DNA of 49,848 nucleotides from a virus, in IMG/VR virus record IMGVR_UViG_3300020470_000017, positions 1 to 49,848 of that record. One strand, 5' to 3'. Below, piece after piece: positions 7,936 through 16,684 of this stretch. The notes under the pieces were generated by a model. That model worked only from the letters and a program-made list of their open reading frames with translations. It was not told where the DNA came from and ran no database searches. Both the position numbers and the translations under genes were made by a program. Numbering within the stretch: position 1 is the first letter of the stretch; each line of letters starts with the position of its first letter.

Positions 7936-8379
7936 TCAATACTCAAGCGGTAGGAAAAGCGTCTGCTCTCCCTGGCTCGCCCTCGATTGCATGTCAATCC
8001 ACATCTCCATTTCCTCGAGTGGGAAATCCGTGTGGTTGATTTTCTGTGTGTAGATTGGCTTTGGCGGTTCTTCTTCCTCGCCCGTAGCCATCTGTGTTGC
8101 CGTGAAGACTGCTGTGCTTTCCTCAAGATTGACCTTGAGTTTGCATATAATCAGCCTGTGCTGATTCATCTCAGCCCAAACTTCTGGATCATATTTCAGA
8201 CTCCCTACTATATCGATCAGCCAGAATGCCCTTGCAGTCTCAGCGACTCCCATTACTCCTTCCGTACACAGGATTCCTGGATTCATCCCACACGCCCTAG
8301 TAAGGGTCGTGCTTCCTGTGCTGTGTGCTATCACTTGTCGAGTAGCTTCAGCCACATCGATTTGTGTCTTTGTCTCCAT
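7936..8379 (-). CDS. DUF6876-like protein
   Basis: 147 aa. The order 'C-T-E-G-V ... A-F-W-L-I-D-I-V-G-S ... L-I-I-C-K-L-K-V-N ... A-V-F-T-A ... Y-T-Q-K-I ... T-D-F-P-L-E-E-M' follows what I recall of DUF6876, a family of bacterial and phage accessory proteins without known function. Motif-led start. Confidence 0.7.
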   Translation of the reverse strand: METKTQIDVAEATRQVIAHSTGSTTLTRACGMNPGILCTEGVMGVAETARAFWLIDIVGSLKYDPEVWAEMNQHRLIICKLKVNLEESTAVFTATQMATGEEEEPPKPIYTQKINHTDFPLEEMEMWIDMQSRASQGEQTLFLPLEY

Positions 8380-8387
8380 GTTCAGTG

Positions 8388-8960
8388 CTATTGCTCGTCC
8401 CAAGTATAACCTGCACCAGGACAGTGCAATACCTTGACCTTCTTGATTCCGTCATCTGTGGCGACATCAATTGTGCTCCACTCGGAGTAAGGAGGGAATT
8501 CCTCTGAAGGGTCGCCCGAGGCCCATTCATCACATTCAACTATCTTCATGCTCCAATCTTCCTCGTTCAAGTCCCAGCGATCACCATACCCTGCCTCCCA
8601 GAAGCCCTCGTCGAACTGTTTGGCGAGTTGTTTGATGCTTTCCAGAGGGAATGCTGGGTTAGCCCAGCCGTTCCATGTGCGGTTGCCGTTTCGAGCATTT
8701 CCCCGCAGATACCCTTTGACTGGTTCGTGCCAGCCCGAGTCTATGATTGCCTCTCTCCAACCATCTCCAACGAGTGTGTCGTATTTCTCCCTCATCTCAC
8801 TTCGCGTTCCTTTGAAGACGATGTATTTCTTGGGCAATTTGTAGCCCATTCCACCATCCAAAGGCGTTCCTGAGAACCAATCGTCTCCTTCTTTCCATAC
8901 TGACCACCCATCGTACTCCCCTGTCTCGGGGTGCTGGGTGATTACTGCGTATTTTTCCAT
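8388..8960 (-). CDS. 190-aa conserved accessory protein
   Basis: A W-N-G-W-A-N-P-A-F-P-L-E-S segment (about residues 95-107) resembles a motif common in small phage and plasmid proteins of unknown role. The protein is rich in Trp, Gly and Asp. Motif-led start; 9 bp from the next gene. Confidence 0.7.
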   Translation of the reverse strand: MEKYAVITQHPETGEYDGWSVWKEGDDWFSGTPLDGGMGYKLPKKYIVFKGTRSEMREKYDTLVGDGWREAIIDSGWHEPVKGYLRGNARNGNRTWNGWANPAFPLESIKQLAKQFDEGFWEAGYGDRWDLNEEDWSMKIVECDEWASGDPSEEFPPYSEWSTIDVATDDGIKKVKVLHCPGAGYTWDEQ

Positions 8961-8969
8961 GTTCAGTGC

Positions 8970-9401
8970 TTACTCTAAGGTAAGTTCGACGGTTGCACAT
9001 TCATTCCCCCAGTATTTGGGATAGCAAATGTATTCGACATGAAGAGGCTTTGGGGGGGTCGCTGATGATAACCCCCATGTATCGAGGAAATGTATTCTTC
9101 CGTACCTCAAGTAATGCTTTTCTTCTTCTTCTAGGTCTTCGCCCTTGTATTCCACAAGTTGCCCTGTTTCCCAGTGGTCTCCTACTAAGCCCAATGCCTT
9201 CTCGGCTGACTCCTGTGAGATTTCAGTAGGATCTGAGGCTACGGTTATAATTCCGCCTATGTCCTTTTCCTTTTCCATTATGGTGGTGAATCTTGACAGC
9301 TTTTCCTTGAGGTCAGCCACATCCAGTTCCACCACGAAATATGTATCGTTATGTTCGTCTAACCATGCGTGGCCGACGAACTTCCTGACATCTTCATCCA
9401 T
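8970..9401 (-). CDS. 143-aa protein of unknown function
   Basis: Begins MDEDVRKFVGHAWLDEHNDTY. It has alternating strand-like and acidic helical segments and two lone Cys near the C-terminus. No family recognised. Motif-led. Confidence 0.7.
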   Translation of the reverse strand: MDEDVRKFVGHAWLDEHNDTYFVVELDVADLKEKLSRFTTIMEKEKDIGGIITVASDPTEISQESAEKALGLVGDHWETGQLVEYKGEDLEEEEKHYLRYGRIHFLDTWGLSSATPPKPLHVEYICYPKYWGNECATVELTLE

Positions 9402-9410
9402 GTTCAGTGT

Positions 9411-9671
9411 TCACATCAAGGCCTCTAGTGCCTTGAGAATATCGCTTTCTTCGGTTTTGACGGGCCTCAAGGGTTCGACTACCGCTTGTTGTACAATTGA
9501 AGCAGGGAATACATCACTCATCGAAGTATTTTCAATGATCACACATTTCCAGCTTGGCCTCAATACATTAGTTGTCGAAACCAAATCTTCCGCCCAACGA
9601 TATTCGCTTTTCTTGTCCACCACAATGTATTGTGCTGGCTTCTTAGGCTTCTTGAGCATAATTATCTTCAT
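9411..9671 (-). CDS. 86-aa protein of unknown function
   Basis: Starts MKIIMLKKPKKPAQYIVVD: a basic N-terminus, then a mixed sheet/helix region and an acidic C-terminus. The motif fixes the start; the open frame extends upstream without it. Function unknown. Confidence 0.65.
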   Translation of the reverse strand: MKIIMLKKPKKPAQYIVVDKKSEYRWAEDLVSTTNVLRPSWKCVIIENTSMSDVFPASIVQQAVVEPLRPVKTEESDILKALEALM

Positions 9672-9681
9672 GTTCAGTAGT

Positions 9682-10317
9682 TCAATTCTCCTCCTGTGGG
9701 TGAATTTCAAGATACCATTCGCCTTTCCACTCATTGTCCTGGCTCGGCTTATCCCAAGCGGGCTGGACATAGTAGCACACCTCATCCTCAGACTTTATTC
9801 CAGATGGATAGGTGTAGTCCTCGGGAGGTTTCAACCATATCAGGCAGAAGTGGTCGCCTTGAATGCCCGCTAGTCCCGCCTTCACTCCGTATGCTTCCTC
9901 GACCTCGGCCTTGAAGTCATAGCACGATGACCGCTTCGGGTCATAGTCCTCGGGCAGAAAATAACTGCCAATAGGCAAATCCAGATACATAAGCAAATCT
10001 TCTTTGTCAGACCGGCTAATCTTCCTGTCCTGTAATTTGATATATTCACGAATCAACTCGGCTTTCTCGGCTTCGGTTTCAAGTTCATCGAAGCCATGAT
10101 TGAGAATCCAGTTATATCCGTCGTCGTTGAGATGGTCTGGGCTATCGTCACAGAGATAGCGGTCCAGACACTCTGAATCAGTTTCATCCATTTCCAGTAG
10201 AGCACTACCCATAGATTTGATGTTCTCTATGAATTGCCAGTCCTCTGTGTTTCCTTTACCTAAGATTTTAGCGTGGTCGATCAAGTCTTCCACTATCTGT
10301 TCTCTTGTCTTTTCCAT
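9682..10317 (-). CDS. 211-aa acidic protein
   Basis: Begins MEKTREQIVEDLIDHAKILG. The N-terminal half is helical and acidic; the C-terminal half contains G-D-H-F-C-L-I-W-L-K-P-P and Trp-rich strands. I cannot name a family. Motif-led. Confidence 0.7.
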   Translation of the reverse strand: MEKTREQIVEDLIDHAKILGKGNTEDWQFIENIKSMGSALLEMDETDSECLDRYLCDDSPDHLNDDGYNWILNHGFDELETEAEKAELIREYIKLQDRKISRSDKEDLLMYLDLPIGSYFLPEDYDPKRSSCYDFKAEVEEAYGVKAGLAGIQGDHFCLIWLKPPEDYTYPSGIKSEDEVCYYVQPAWDKPSQDNEWKGEWYLEIHPQEEN

Positions 10318-10325
10318 GTTCAGTG

Positions 10326-10484
10326 CTATTCTTCCTCTGAGAATGAATGCCCACATACCTGACAAATGTCAAGCCTGGGGTCATCGTTCTTCGGGTGGCC
10401 TTCCTTGTATTTCACTCGCCTATGTGCTGCTCCGCACACATCGCATTTGAGTGAAACTGGTTCATTCCAAATCATACTCCTCAT
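10326..10484 (-). CDS. 52-aa zinc-ribbon protein
   Basis: C-D-V-C (residues 14-17) and C-Q-V-C (about 41-44), each with following basic residues, form a classic two-knuckle zinc ribbon. The start at 10484 overlaps the upstream gene; an alternative ATG at 10475 also works. No motif copy, so translation is presumably coupled. Possibly a nucleic-acid-binding adaptor. Confidence 0.75.
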   Translation of the reverse strand: MRSMIWNEPVSLKCDVCGAAHRRVKYKEGHPKNDDPRLDICQVCGHSFSEEE

Positions 10485-10557
10485 AGATGTACTCTTCCGT
10501 TTCGATACGGGCCTTCAACTTCCCCGTATCTTCGGTAGGCGTTATTACAGCATTCAT
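10462..10557 (-). CDS. 31-aa motif-led peptide
   Basis: Begins MNAVITPTEDTGKLKARIE and ends in an acidic YIYEEYDLE. It overlaps the zinc-ribbon gene by 23 bp. It may be a real microprotein or a leader. Support comes from the perfect 10-mer and tight spacing. Confidence 0.55.
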   Translation of the reverse strand: MNAVITPTEDTGKLKARIETEEYIYEEYDLE

Positions 10558-10565
10558 GTTCAGTG

Positions 10566-11453
10566 TTAGTCGAACCTCGTAAGGCCCGTTTCAATGTTCT
10601 CCCTTTCCAACTCAATGCAAACGGCATTTCTGCCTGTTTTCAGGCAAGCCTCAGCCAAACCCAGTGCGCCAGCGAAGGGGTCTAGGATTAGATCTCCCTC
10701 CTCTGAACCGAACTGTAGCATATCTGCTAGAATCTCAGTTGGCTTCTCTGTCTGATGGAGCTTGGTTCTCGGGTTGGGTCTTGGTGCTTCCAGTATGTCA
10801 TGGACATAGTGCTGTGGATTCGGCTTCGTCTTGAATCCGCCCATGTTGTGGGGCTTTCCTTTGGAATAGAAGTAGATTGGTTCGTATCTCGCCCTACCTC
10901 TGTAGCCCATTCCAGGTATTTTCTTGTCCCATATCCATGTCCTGTTGTACCAGAACCCTACGCTCATAGCCAGTTGCTTCTGACGGTAGTTGTACTCGTC
11001 CGTGTCTCCATACTGGGTGCGTGCGGCAGCAGGCATGAACACGAACATGTGTCCTCCTGGCTTCAACACCCTGTATAGCTCCCGCAAGATTTCCTCGTCG
11101 AGGTCTTTCGTCTTGAAGTCCCAACCTCCCTTCTGGTTTCTGCTCCTGGTCGTGCCAGTCTGCATCTGCTTGTCTACTGCAGTGTAGGGAGGATCGGTGA
11201 TAATCTGGTCGAAGTGGTCGTCGGGAAATGTCGGTAGGACATCCCATGCGTCACCGTCCATGATTAGAGCCTGGTTGTCACCGCTATGAGCGATGTAGAC
11301 TCCTCTCTCTATCCTTTGGAAGCATCTTCCTATGTTTTCATTGAGTCTACCACGAATAGTGGTAGGCAGTTCGTCTTCGAAGTTGTGGTAAATCACCTGC
11401 AGCGGTTTTGGGTGCTCCAGGAACTCTACCAGCCTTTCTCGTAAGCTCTTCAT
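10566..11453 (-). CDS. N4/N6 (beta-type) DNA methyltransferase
   Basis: 295 aa. The catalytic D-P-P-Y (residues 87-90, inside I-I-T-D-P-P-Y) precedes the SAM motif D-P-F-A-G-A-L-G (about 255-262), the circular order of beta-class adenine-N6 or cytosine-N4 enzymes. L-H-Q-T-E-K-P near 235 is the typical motif before it. R-V-L-K-P-G-G-H-M-F-V-F fits motif VI. The N-terminal 55 residues are a helical extension. The true start is the motif ATG although the frame stays open upstream. Confidence 0.88.
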   Translation of the reverse strand: MKSLRERLVEFLEHPKPLQVIYHNFEDELPTTIRGRLNENIGRCFQRIERGVYIAHSGDNQALIMDGDAWDVLPTFPDDHFDQIITDPPYTAVDKQMQTGTTRSRNQKGGWDFKTKDLDEEILRELYRVLKPGGHMFVFMPAAARTQYGDTDEYNYRQKQLAMSVGFWYNRTWIWDKKIPGMGYRGRARYEPIYFYSKGKPHNMGGFKTKPNPQHYVHDILEAPRPNPRTKLHQTEKPTEILADMLQFGSEEGDLILDPFAGALGLAEACLKTGRNAVCIELERENIETGLTRFD

Positions 11454-11460
11454 GTTCAGT

Positions 11461-12042
11461 TCAAAGGCAGTCAAGGACTTCTTGGACATACTGCCCCATA
11501 GCAGTAGTCGCTCTTTCGTCCATAACCCATTGCTTGTCGGCGTTGGGTTCCACAATTGGGTTTGCCTTTCTGCACATTGCGAAGTATCGTGGGCCTTCCG
11601 ACCAGTCTCCTCTGCCATCCGGCGTTCCAGACACCTTGTAGAAGTGGTCCGTGTAGTCGTATTCCATGTATTCAATCATCCTGAATCCGGACACCACATA
11701 TTCGCATTCTGTTCCGTTGTCTCCCTTGTGGTTGAATGTCTCATTTCTCATCCAAACCTCAGGAGGCAGAACTTCTAGCATATCTGTGTATTTCTCCTCT
11801 TCTATCTCGACGATTTTGCTGTATTGTTTCTCAAGTTGCTGGCTGATTAGATCGTCTGCCTCCTTGAGACTCATTACCTCTGCGTCTTCGTATTTCTCTA
11901 GATACTCGGCCACTGGGGTTCCGTAAATTGTCTCCCCTCCGATAACCAGGTCTGCTGTCTCTGACGAGTCATCCACTTTGATTACCGCGACGATATTCGT
12001 CTGGCCTCTCCTGTAGATGACTTGTATGTCATTCTCATCCAT
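11461..12042 (-). CDS. 193-aa protein of unknown function
   Basis: Begins MDENDIQVIYRRGQTNIVAVI. The N-terminal strands are followed by a charged helical middle (E-E-K-Y-T-D-M-L) and an aromatic-rich C-terminus. The stop TGA directly abuts the next motif. No family recognised. Confidence 0.7.
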   Translation of the reverse strand: MDENDIQVIYRRGQTNIVAVIKVDDSSETADLVIGGETIYGTPVAEYLEKYEDAEVMSLKEADDLISQQLEKQYSKIVEIEEEKYTDMLEVLPPEVWMRNETFNHKGDNGTECEYVVSGFRMIEYMEYDYTDHFYKVSGTPDGRGDWSEGPRYFAMCRKANPIVEPNADKQWVMDERATTAMGQYVQEVLDCL

Positions 12043-12052
12043 GTTCAGTAGT

Positions 12053-12229
12053 TCATTCCCCCTCAATGTGGTCTATCTGTCTTAGCACATATTGTAGTGC
12101 CTCACACCAACCCATACAAATTTCCTTATCGGGGTCGTAAAACCTCGGGTCATACGCCTCAAGGTTCTTCTTCTCGACCTCCAGTGTGCCTTGAATCTCC
12201 TCACGGAGATTGTTCAGTTCTGTATTCAT
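12053..12229 (-). CDS. 58-aa small protein
   Basis: Begins MNTELNNLREEIQGTLEVEKKN: a helical N-terminus, then Y-D-P-R-F-Y-D-P and a second helix. Codons 4-6 themselves spell part of the start motif (CTGAAC). Function unknown. Confidence 0.65.
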   Translation of the reverse strand: MNTELNNLREEIQGTLEVEKKNLEAYDPRFYDPDKEICMGWCEALQYVLRQIDHIEGE

Positions 12230-12237
12230 GTTCAGTG

Positions 12238-13233
12238 CTAGTGGATCAATGGCATTACTGCCTCGGCAACCGCCTTCGCCACAGGGACGCTGACTGCATT
12301 CCCAATCCCTCTGTATGCGTGCTTCTTATCCGACAGGATGAAGTCTGCAGGGAATCCCTGCAGATTCGCATACTCCCTAATCGAGTAGGGAGTCAAGGTG
12401 CCGTCCTCTCGCTGGACCATCGTTGTGCTTTGGTCGTGAGCGTAGTGTGCCATGCAAGTGTTGCCTATCACATCCCTGCCGATTCCCTTTATCGAAGGCC
12501 TATCCCTGTAGACTCCGTTGATTCGGTTGTGAATGTATTGTGGCATTACCTTGCCATTGAGAGGAGCTACATCTGGGTTTTCCTCGAGAATACCCCCTAT
12601 GGTGTGCGTGTGTTCCAGGGGCTTTCTCCTCACTGTCGGCTTTGTCACTTGCCTGTTGATTCCAACGACAAACAATCTAGCCCTGTTCTGTGCGATTCCA
12701 AAATCCCTCGTATTCAAACACCCATAGGTGAATGTGTAGTATCTCCCCAGTCTGCCTCCTTGTATCGGGCATGGCGTGTTCCTTAGCGTCTCCATTATGA
12801 TGCGACAACCCGCGAGGTCTATCACATTCTCAACTACAAACGCTTGAGGTTGCGTGTCTGCAACAAATCGTCTGTAGTGCAAGAACAAGTCCCCGCCTTC
12901 TTCTGCATAGCGAGAGTAGTCCCTCTTTGGTTTAGCATCCGAGTGCCTCTTTCCACCAATTGCGGCGGCTTTGCTGTATGTCACGCAAGGAAAACCTCCG
13001 ATTATCACATCTGGGAGTCCGAACCTGTCCACTAAATCATCAGTGGAGAGCAGGTGTATCGATTCCTCTATCAGTGTCGTATCAGGGAAGTTAGCCTTGT
13101 GCGTCGCTGCCTGGTTGGGATCTAGTTCGTTCGCAAGCTGGATGTTGAATCCCGCTTGCTTGAATCCCAAGTCCATACCGCCTATTCCTGAGAACAAGGA
13201 CCAAGTGTTTGGTCCGTTTGCGTTCATATTCAT
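12238..13233 (-). CDS. C5-cytosine DNA methyltransferase (second copy, different type)
   Basis: 331 aa. Motif I S-L-F-S-G-I-G-G-M-D-L-G-F (residues 12-24), catalytic G-G-F-P-C (Cys83), E-N-V near residue 145 and the C-terminal G-I-G-N-A-V-S-V-P-V match a complete Dcm-like enzyme. Low similarity to the enzyme at 7024-7926 suggests different target sites and separate acquisition. Start is the first Met of the motif. Confidence 0.92.
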   Translation of the reverse strand: MNMNANGPNTWSLFSGIGGMDLGFKQAGFNIQLANELDPNQAATHKANFPDTTLIEESIHLLSTDDLVDRFGLPDVIIGGFPCVTYSKAAAIGGKRHSDAKPKRDYSRYAEEGGDLFLHYRRFVADTQPQAFVVENVIDLAGCRIIMETLRNTPCPIQGGRLGRYYTFTYGCLNTRDFGIAQNRARLFVVGINRQVTKPTVRRKPLEHTHTIGGILEENPDVAPLNGKVMPQYIHNRINGVYRDRPSIKGIGRDVIGNTCMAHYAHDQSTTMVQREDGTLTPYSIREYANLQGFPADFILSDKKHAYRGIGNAVSVPVAKAVAEAVMPLIH

Positions 13234-13244
13234 GTTCAGTGACC

Positions 13245-14273
13245 TTACAGAGCCAACTTTGCGGCTCTCATTGTTGCCTCGCTCCTCGCACCACATTGAT
13301 TCGGGCATGAGGGGCAGTCAGTTACGCACCCAATAACATGGGCTTCCGTCTCTGTAAGGGCGTGTTCATCATTGAAATAACGGGGTCCACCGTAGACTTT
13401 GCCTCGATTCACCTTAGCAGAACCATCATCGTTCTTAATGCCCATCTTGAGCGCCAAGTATGACTTTGGGTTCTTGAATTGCGACTCATCCATGTGCATC
13501 ACTCTAGGATCTGTTCTGTTGAATCTCCAGGGAGTCTCAATAATCCTAATTTTGTGCTTGATGGAGAGGTCATAGAATGCCTCTTGCCCATCGTGTAGAA
13601 TCGCACCCATGCCTTCTTCGAGTGGTTGGTCCTTCTTCCAGGGGAATGTGCAAATGCGCATGTATGTGCATTCCTGTGCATTCATGTCCCTGTAAGTGTC
13701 TAGAACATCAATGATTCCAGGAACCCTGGAGTTGCTTTCGTATTCCTCTGTCCAATCGTAGCCTGCTATGACGCTCCAGTGGAATATCGCCCCAGATAGG
13801 GCGAGTCTTGCCAACTGCTCGTCTGATGGCATCTTCCAGAACTTGGTGATTATCACCATACGGCTACCTGTCATAGCGACAGTCTCCGCTGCTCTGGTCG
13901 TTAGCTCCCAGTCGTACGAGGGATCTCCCATAACCCCATTCCTAATCCATCTCTTGTCGATTTCATGCTCAGAGACCCTCAGTAGGTGTCTCATCGAATC
14001 CGTCTGAAGCTGAGTGGGTATCAGAATCTGCGATTGTGGAGAGTCAAACTTGATTGCGTGATTCAGAGTTCCCTGTGAGCCCTCTGCGTAGCAACCAAAG
14101 CATCCTCCTTTGCATCCTTTCACGGTGTCCATGATGTTCTTATCCGTCTTTCCATTTACTCCCAACCTAATTATCTTGGTTGGGAACGGGGTTAGTTCTC
14201 TCCCCGCCAGTGTGTGTGTCTTTGACCTCTGTTTTGGTAGAACTGGTAGTTCATACTCAACTGTTAGTCTCAT
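13245..14273 (-). CDS. Radical SAM-like protein with C-terminal Cys cluster
   Basis: 342 aa. C-K-G-G-C-F-G-C (Cys54, 58, 61) is a C-x3-C-x2-C site for a radical-SAM 4Fe-4S cluster, followed by Y-A-E. A second group near the C-terminus (C-V-T-D-C-P-S-C-P-N-Q-C, about residues 316-327) could hold an auxiliary cluster. It is related in style to the phage Gp37/Gp68 (DUF5131) group. It sits among methyltransferases, so nucleic-acid modification is a reasonable guess. Confidence 0.72.
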   Translation of the reverse strand: MRLTVEYELPVLPKQRSKTHTLAGRELTPFPTKIIRLGVNGKTDKNIMDTVKGCKGGCFGCYAEGSQGTLNHAIKFDSPQSQILIPTQLQTDSMRHLLRVSEHEIDKRWIRNGVMGDPSYDWELTTRAAETVAMTGSRMVIITKFWKMPSDEQLARLALSGAIFHWSVIAGYDWTEEYESNSRVPGIIDVLDTYRDMNAQECTYMRICTFPWKKDQPLEEGMGAILHDGQEAFYDLSIKHKIRIIETPWRFNRTDPRVMHMDESQFKNPKSYLALKMGIKNDDGSAKVNRGKVYGGPRYFNDEHALTETEAHVIGCVTDCPSCPNQCGARSEATMRAAKLAL

Positions 14274-14281
14274 GTTCAGTA

Positions 14282-14833
14282 TTAGAGAAGTTGTGTTATA
14301 TCCTCTCCTAGTGCGAGTGATTCCTCTTCTTGGTCTCTCAATCGGAAGAAATACTCGTCTGCTATTTTGCAGACTCTATTATTGTCCCATTCTTCCTTGA
14401 TTTGTTCCCCGGTATCTGGGTCTTCACGGAAGAGGTAGATGTTCCAACCAACGAGTTTCCCTTTTGGTTTCACTCCCCTTTCCCTGAGTTCGTCCTTCAC
14501 CCATTTAGTTGCGGCCTTCTTCATCTGCGCTTTGCCTGGTGAATCGTCCTCATCTGGTATCAAGCGGTGATCATAATAACGCATTAGTTGGTCTATTTCG
14601 GCCTCTTGTTGGCTTGAATACAACCTTCTTGCGTATAGTGGACAACCTGACCCAGTGTCGCCAAACTGGTCGCTCGTCGCAGCAATCCATTCACCTTGGC
14701 TTATCTCTAGCGTATCTATCGTGACCTCGACCTTACCTTTCTCAAAGGCAAGAGTATGGGTTCCCTTTTCATACACACCGTTTTCGTTCGGCTTAGGCCA
14801 TGAACGCTCACGGTTTTGTAATTTATTTTCCAT
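14282..14833 (-). CDS. 183-aa protein of unknown function
   Basis: Begins MENKLQNRERSWPKPNENGVYE. A beta-rich first half is followed by a Lys/Arg-rich helix and an acidic tail. No motif recognised. Motif-led start. Confidence 0.7.
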   Translation of the reverse strand: MENKLQNRERSWPKPNENGVYEKGTHTLAFEKGKVEVTIDTLEISQGEWIAATSDQFGDTGSGCPLYARRLYSSQQEAEIDQLMRYYDHRLIPDEDDSPGKAQMKKAATKWVKDELRERGVKPKGKLVGWNIYLFREDPDTGEQIKEEWDNNRVCKIADEYFFRLRDQEEESLALGEDITQLL

Positions 14834-14835
14834 GT

Positions 14836-15042
14836 TCAGTCCCTGGTCCATCGAGTGATGTCGATGGTGTTCTCCAGGTTGCATAGCCTGTGTGCCATGC
14901 CATCTTCAAACAGTTGCTCGGGAGTGTGCCCGAAGTAGTTGTCCTCCTTCATGTCGCTTATCGCTGATTTGAGGGCATCTGCAACTTCCTTTTGGTCTTC
15001 GTCTGCCATGTGACAGATCCAGATTGTTGGGTTGTAAGCCAT
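14836..15042 (-). CDS. 68-aa small protein
   Basis: Begins MAYNPTIWICHMADEDQKEV. A single amphipathic helix is predicted around E-V-A-D-A-L-K-S-A. Its stop codon is the TGA inside the next gene's start motif. Function unknown. Confidence 0.65.
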   Translation of the reverse strand: MAYNPTIWICHMADEDQKEVADALKSAISDMKEDNYFGHTPEQLFEDGMAHRLCNLENTIDITRWTRD

Positions 15043-15050
15043 GTTCAGTG

Positions 15051-15317
15051 CTAATTGAAAACCCGTCGAATCTTAATTGGGTTTTTCCTTGTCTTACCCG
15101 CTTGGGTCTTTGGCTTTCCTTTCAGAGTGACCTCATGGACGAGTGTCATAGCACCGCCATGCATCCTTCTGATTCTAGATTGTATATCAAGAACCTCCCA
15201 CTTGCAGTTATGCTTCGCATAGGTGTCATTCTTCGACATCACATTCGCTCGCTTCAAACGAGCCGTTGTGCAAGTCTCACCTACTTTGATTGGGGGTTCT
15301 GCCTTCTTCCTAGCCAT
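15051..15317 (-). CDS. 88-aa basic protein
   Basis: Strongly basic (MARKKAEPPIKVG; later K-G-K-P-K-T-Q-A-G-K-T-R-K), with one isolated Cys near each third. The charge suggests RNA or DNA binding. No family named. Confidence 0.65.
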   Translation of the reverse strand: MARKKAEPPIKVGETCTTARLKRANVMSKNDTYAKHNCKWEVLDIQSRIRRMHGGAMTLVHEVTLKGKPKTQAGKTRKNPIKIRRVFN

Positions 15318-15326
15318 GTTCAGTGT

Positions 15327-15686
15327 TCATTCATCGATTGTTATGTCCGTCATTATCCATCCTCGGTTTTCCGAGTATATCGTGAATCCACAATCCGCTG
15401 TGCAGATAATCATTCCATTTCTGAAGTCAATAGTATCGGCTTCTAGTTCTCCATCATCACAGTTAGGGCATTCTGAACCCACTATGCCTTCTTCACTGTC
15501 TCCGACGAAGAAATCGAACATTCCTTCCCTCTCTTTGACTTGTAGGTCCTCTACTTTGTGATTTCTGAATGTGTCTTCCATCCATGAAATTATCTCATTC
15601 TTGATTACTTCTTTGTGTGTCTCAGCCATGACTGCCCCTTTAGCGGGAGAAAGTCTGAAGCTGATTTCAAATCCGTCTTTATCCAT
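15327..15686 (-). CDS. Zinc-ribbon protein, 119 aa
   Basis: C-P-N-C-D-D-G (about residues 70-76) and C-T-A-D-C-G (about 95-100) make a zinc ribbon after an N-terminal helical region. Motif-led start. Probably a nucleic-acid or protein adaptor; exact role unknown. Confidence 0.72.
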   Translation of the reverse strand: MDKDGFEISFRLSPAKGAVMAETHKEVIKNEIISWMEDTFRNHKVEDLQVKEREGMFDFFVGDSEEGIVGSECPNCDDGELEADTIDFRNGMIICTADCGFTIYSENRGWIMTDITIDE

Positions 15687-15695
15687 GTTCAGTGC

Positions 15696-16277
15696 TCAAA
15701 CGGAGTCATTGATGCCAAGATTCTTCTTGACCCAAACCTCTGCTGTTAGACTAGGCTCATCTCCTGTAATCGCGGCTCTGGCTCTAGACGAGGCAGTAGA
15801 TCTCTTGCGATTTGCCTTGATGACGATTCCGCATGTCCTGAAATCGCCATGAATGCTTCTGGCTCTGTTAGGCCATCCTTTCCTTATCGCCTCAGTCACT
15901 CTGCCTTTGGCTTGGATTTCGATGCACCTATCAATCAGTTCCTCTCCTGTCAGGCCGTTCTCTCCGGCTTCCTCATAGGCCTGCATCACAATGATGTAAT
16001 GCTCGTTGTTCTTGATTTTCTCACCTGTTCTGGCGTGAAGTTTCGCAAGAAGCTCGGCCCTTTCCTCCATTTTCCTTTCCAATAGTTCGATGTTGTCTGG
16101 CTCATTGCCCATCTCGCTAAGAGACGCTTGCCATGGTTTCCATAACTGCCTTTGTTTCTGTATATCTAAGATAGACAACAATTCGAACTCGTCTTCATTA
16201 ATCTCGATGTCCATGCTGTAGACTGGACCGTTGTCGGTCTCTTTCTTCACCACTTTCATCGTTCCTGGCGTTGGCAT
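15696..16277 (-). CDS. Putative winged-helix protein, 193 aa
   Basis: A Lys/Glu-rich helical N-terminal half is followed by V-M-Q-A-Y-E-E-A-G-E-N-G-L-T-G-E-E-L and a basic recognition-like segment (A-I-R-K-G-W-P-N-R-A-R), which together read like a wHTH domain. Motif-led. Confidence 0.6.
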   Translation of the reverse strand: MPTPGTMKVVKKETDNGPVYSMDIEINEDEFELLSILDIQKQRQLWKPWQASLSEMGNEPDNIELLERKMEERAELLAKLHARTGEKIKNNEHYIIVMQAYEEAGENGLTGEELIDRCIEIQAKGRVTEAIRKGWPNRARSIHGDFRTCGIVIKANRKRSTASSRARAAITGDEPSLTAEVWVKKNLGINDSV

Positions 16278-16286
16278 GTTCAGTCC

Positions 16287-16571
16287 TCAATTGTCTAGTT
16301 CCAGGATGAGATTCTCATATTTATCATCCCATACCTTAGTTGTCAAGACGGCTTGTGAACCGTCCTCCAGGAAGCCTTCTTGAATTGCTTTGGCTATGTC
16401 GTGAGGTATGTCCTCGTTCTCGACGGCCTGCATCGGGCTTTCTGCTTGTACCTTACTGGAGAGTGTCAAAATGATCGTCTTTGAGACCATGTAAGATTCT
16501 CCCATAGTGCTTTCCAACGCGGAGAGCAGTTTCTTCTGCCTCTCCTCGTGTATCTCTTTCGAGTTTTCCAT
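16287..16571 (-). CDS. 94-aa protein of unknown function
   Basis: Begins MENSKEIHEERQKKLLSALES: a helical N-terminus, a short strand pair and an acidic C-terminus (ENLILELDN). Motif-led. Nothing recognised. Confidence 0.65.
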   Translation of the reverse strand: MENSKEIHEERQKKLLSALESTMGESYMVSKTIILTLSSKVQAESPMQAVENEDIPHDIAKAIQEGFLEDGSQAVLTTKVWDDKYENLILELDN

Positions 16572-16573
16572 GT

Positions 16574-16684
16574 TCAGTCCCCTTGTTCTTCGGTTTTGAT
16601 TGCTATGCATTGCTTTGTCATGTGTCCTCCGAGTACGAAGTCCACCCAACCTACCAATTCACCGCAATGGGGGCAATTATCCAT
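16574..16684 (-). CDS. 36-aa zinc-knuckle peptide
   Basis: Begins MDNCPHCGELVGWVDF and has a later lone Cys. It overlaps the upstream gene by 8 bp and its stop is the TGA within the next motif. Too short for database-style prediction but well framed. Confidence 0.6.
   Translation of the reverse strand: MDNCPHCGELVGWVDFVLGGHMTKQCIAIKTEEQGD

Noticed and set aside
9145-9873. 242-codon rightward open frame
   Set aside because: It is antisense to three motif-led genes and has Ser/Leu-rich shadow composition.
12097-12786. 229-codon rightward frame
   Set aside because: Antisense to the second C5 methyltransferase, whose motifs are intact.
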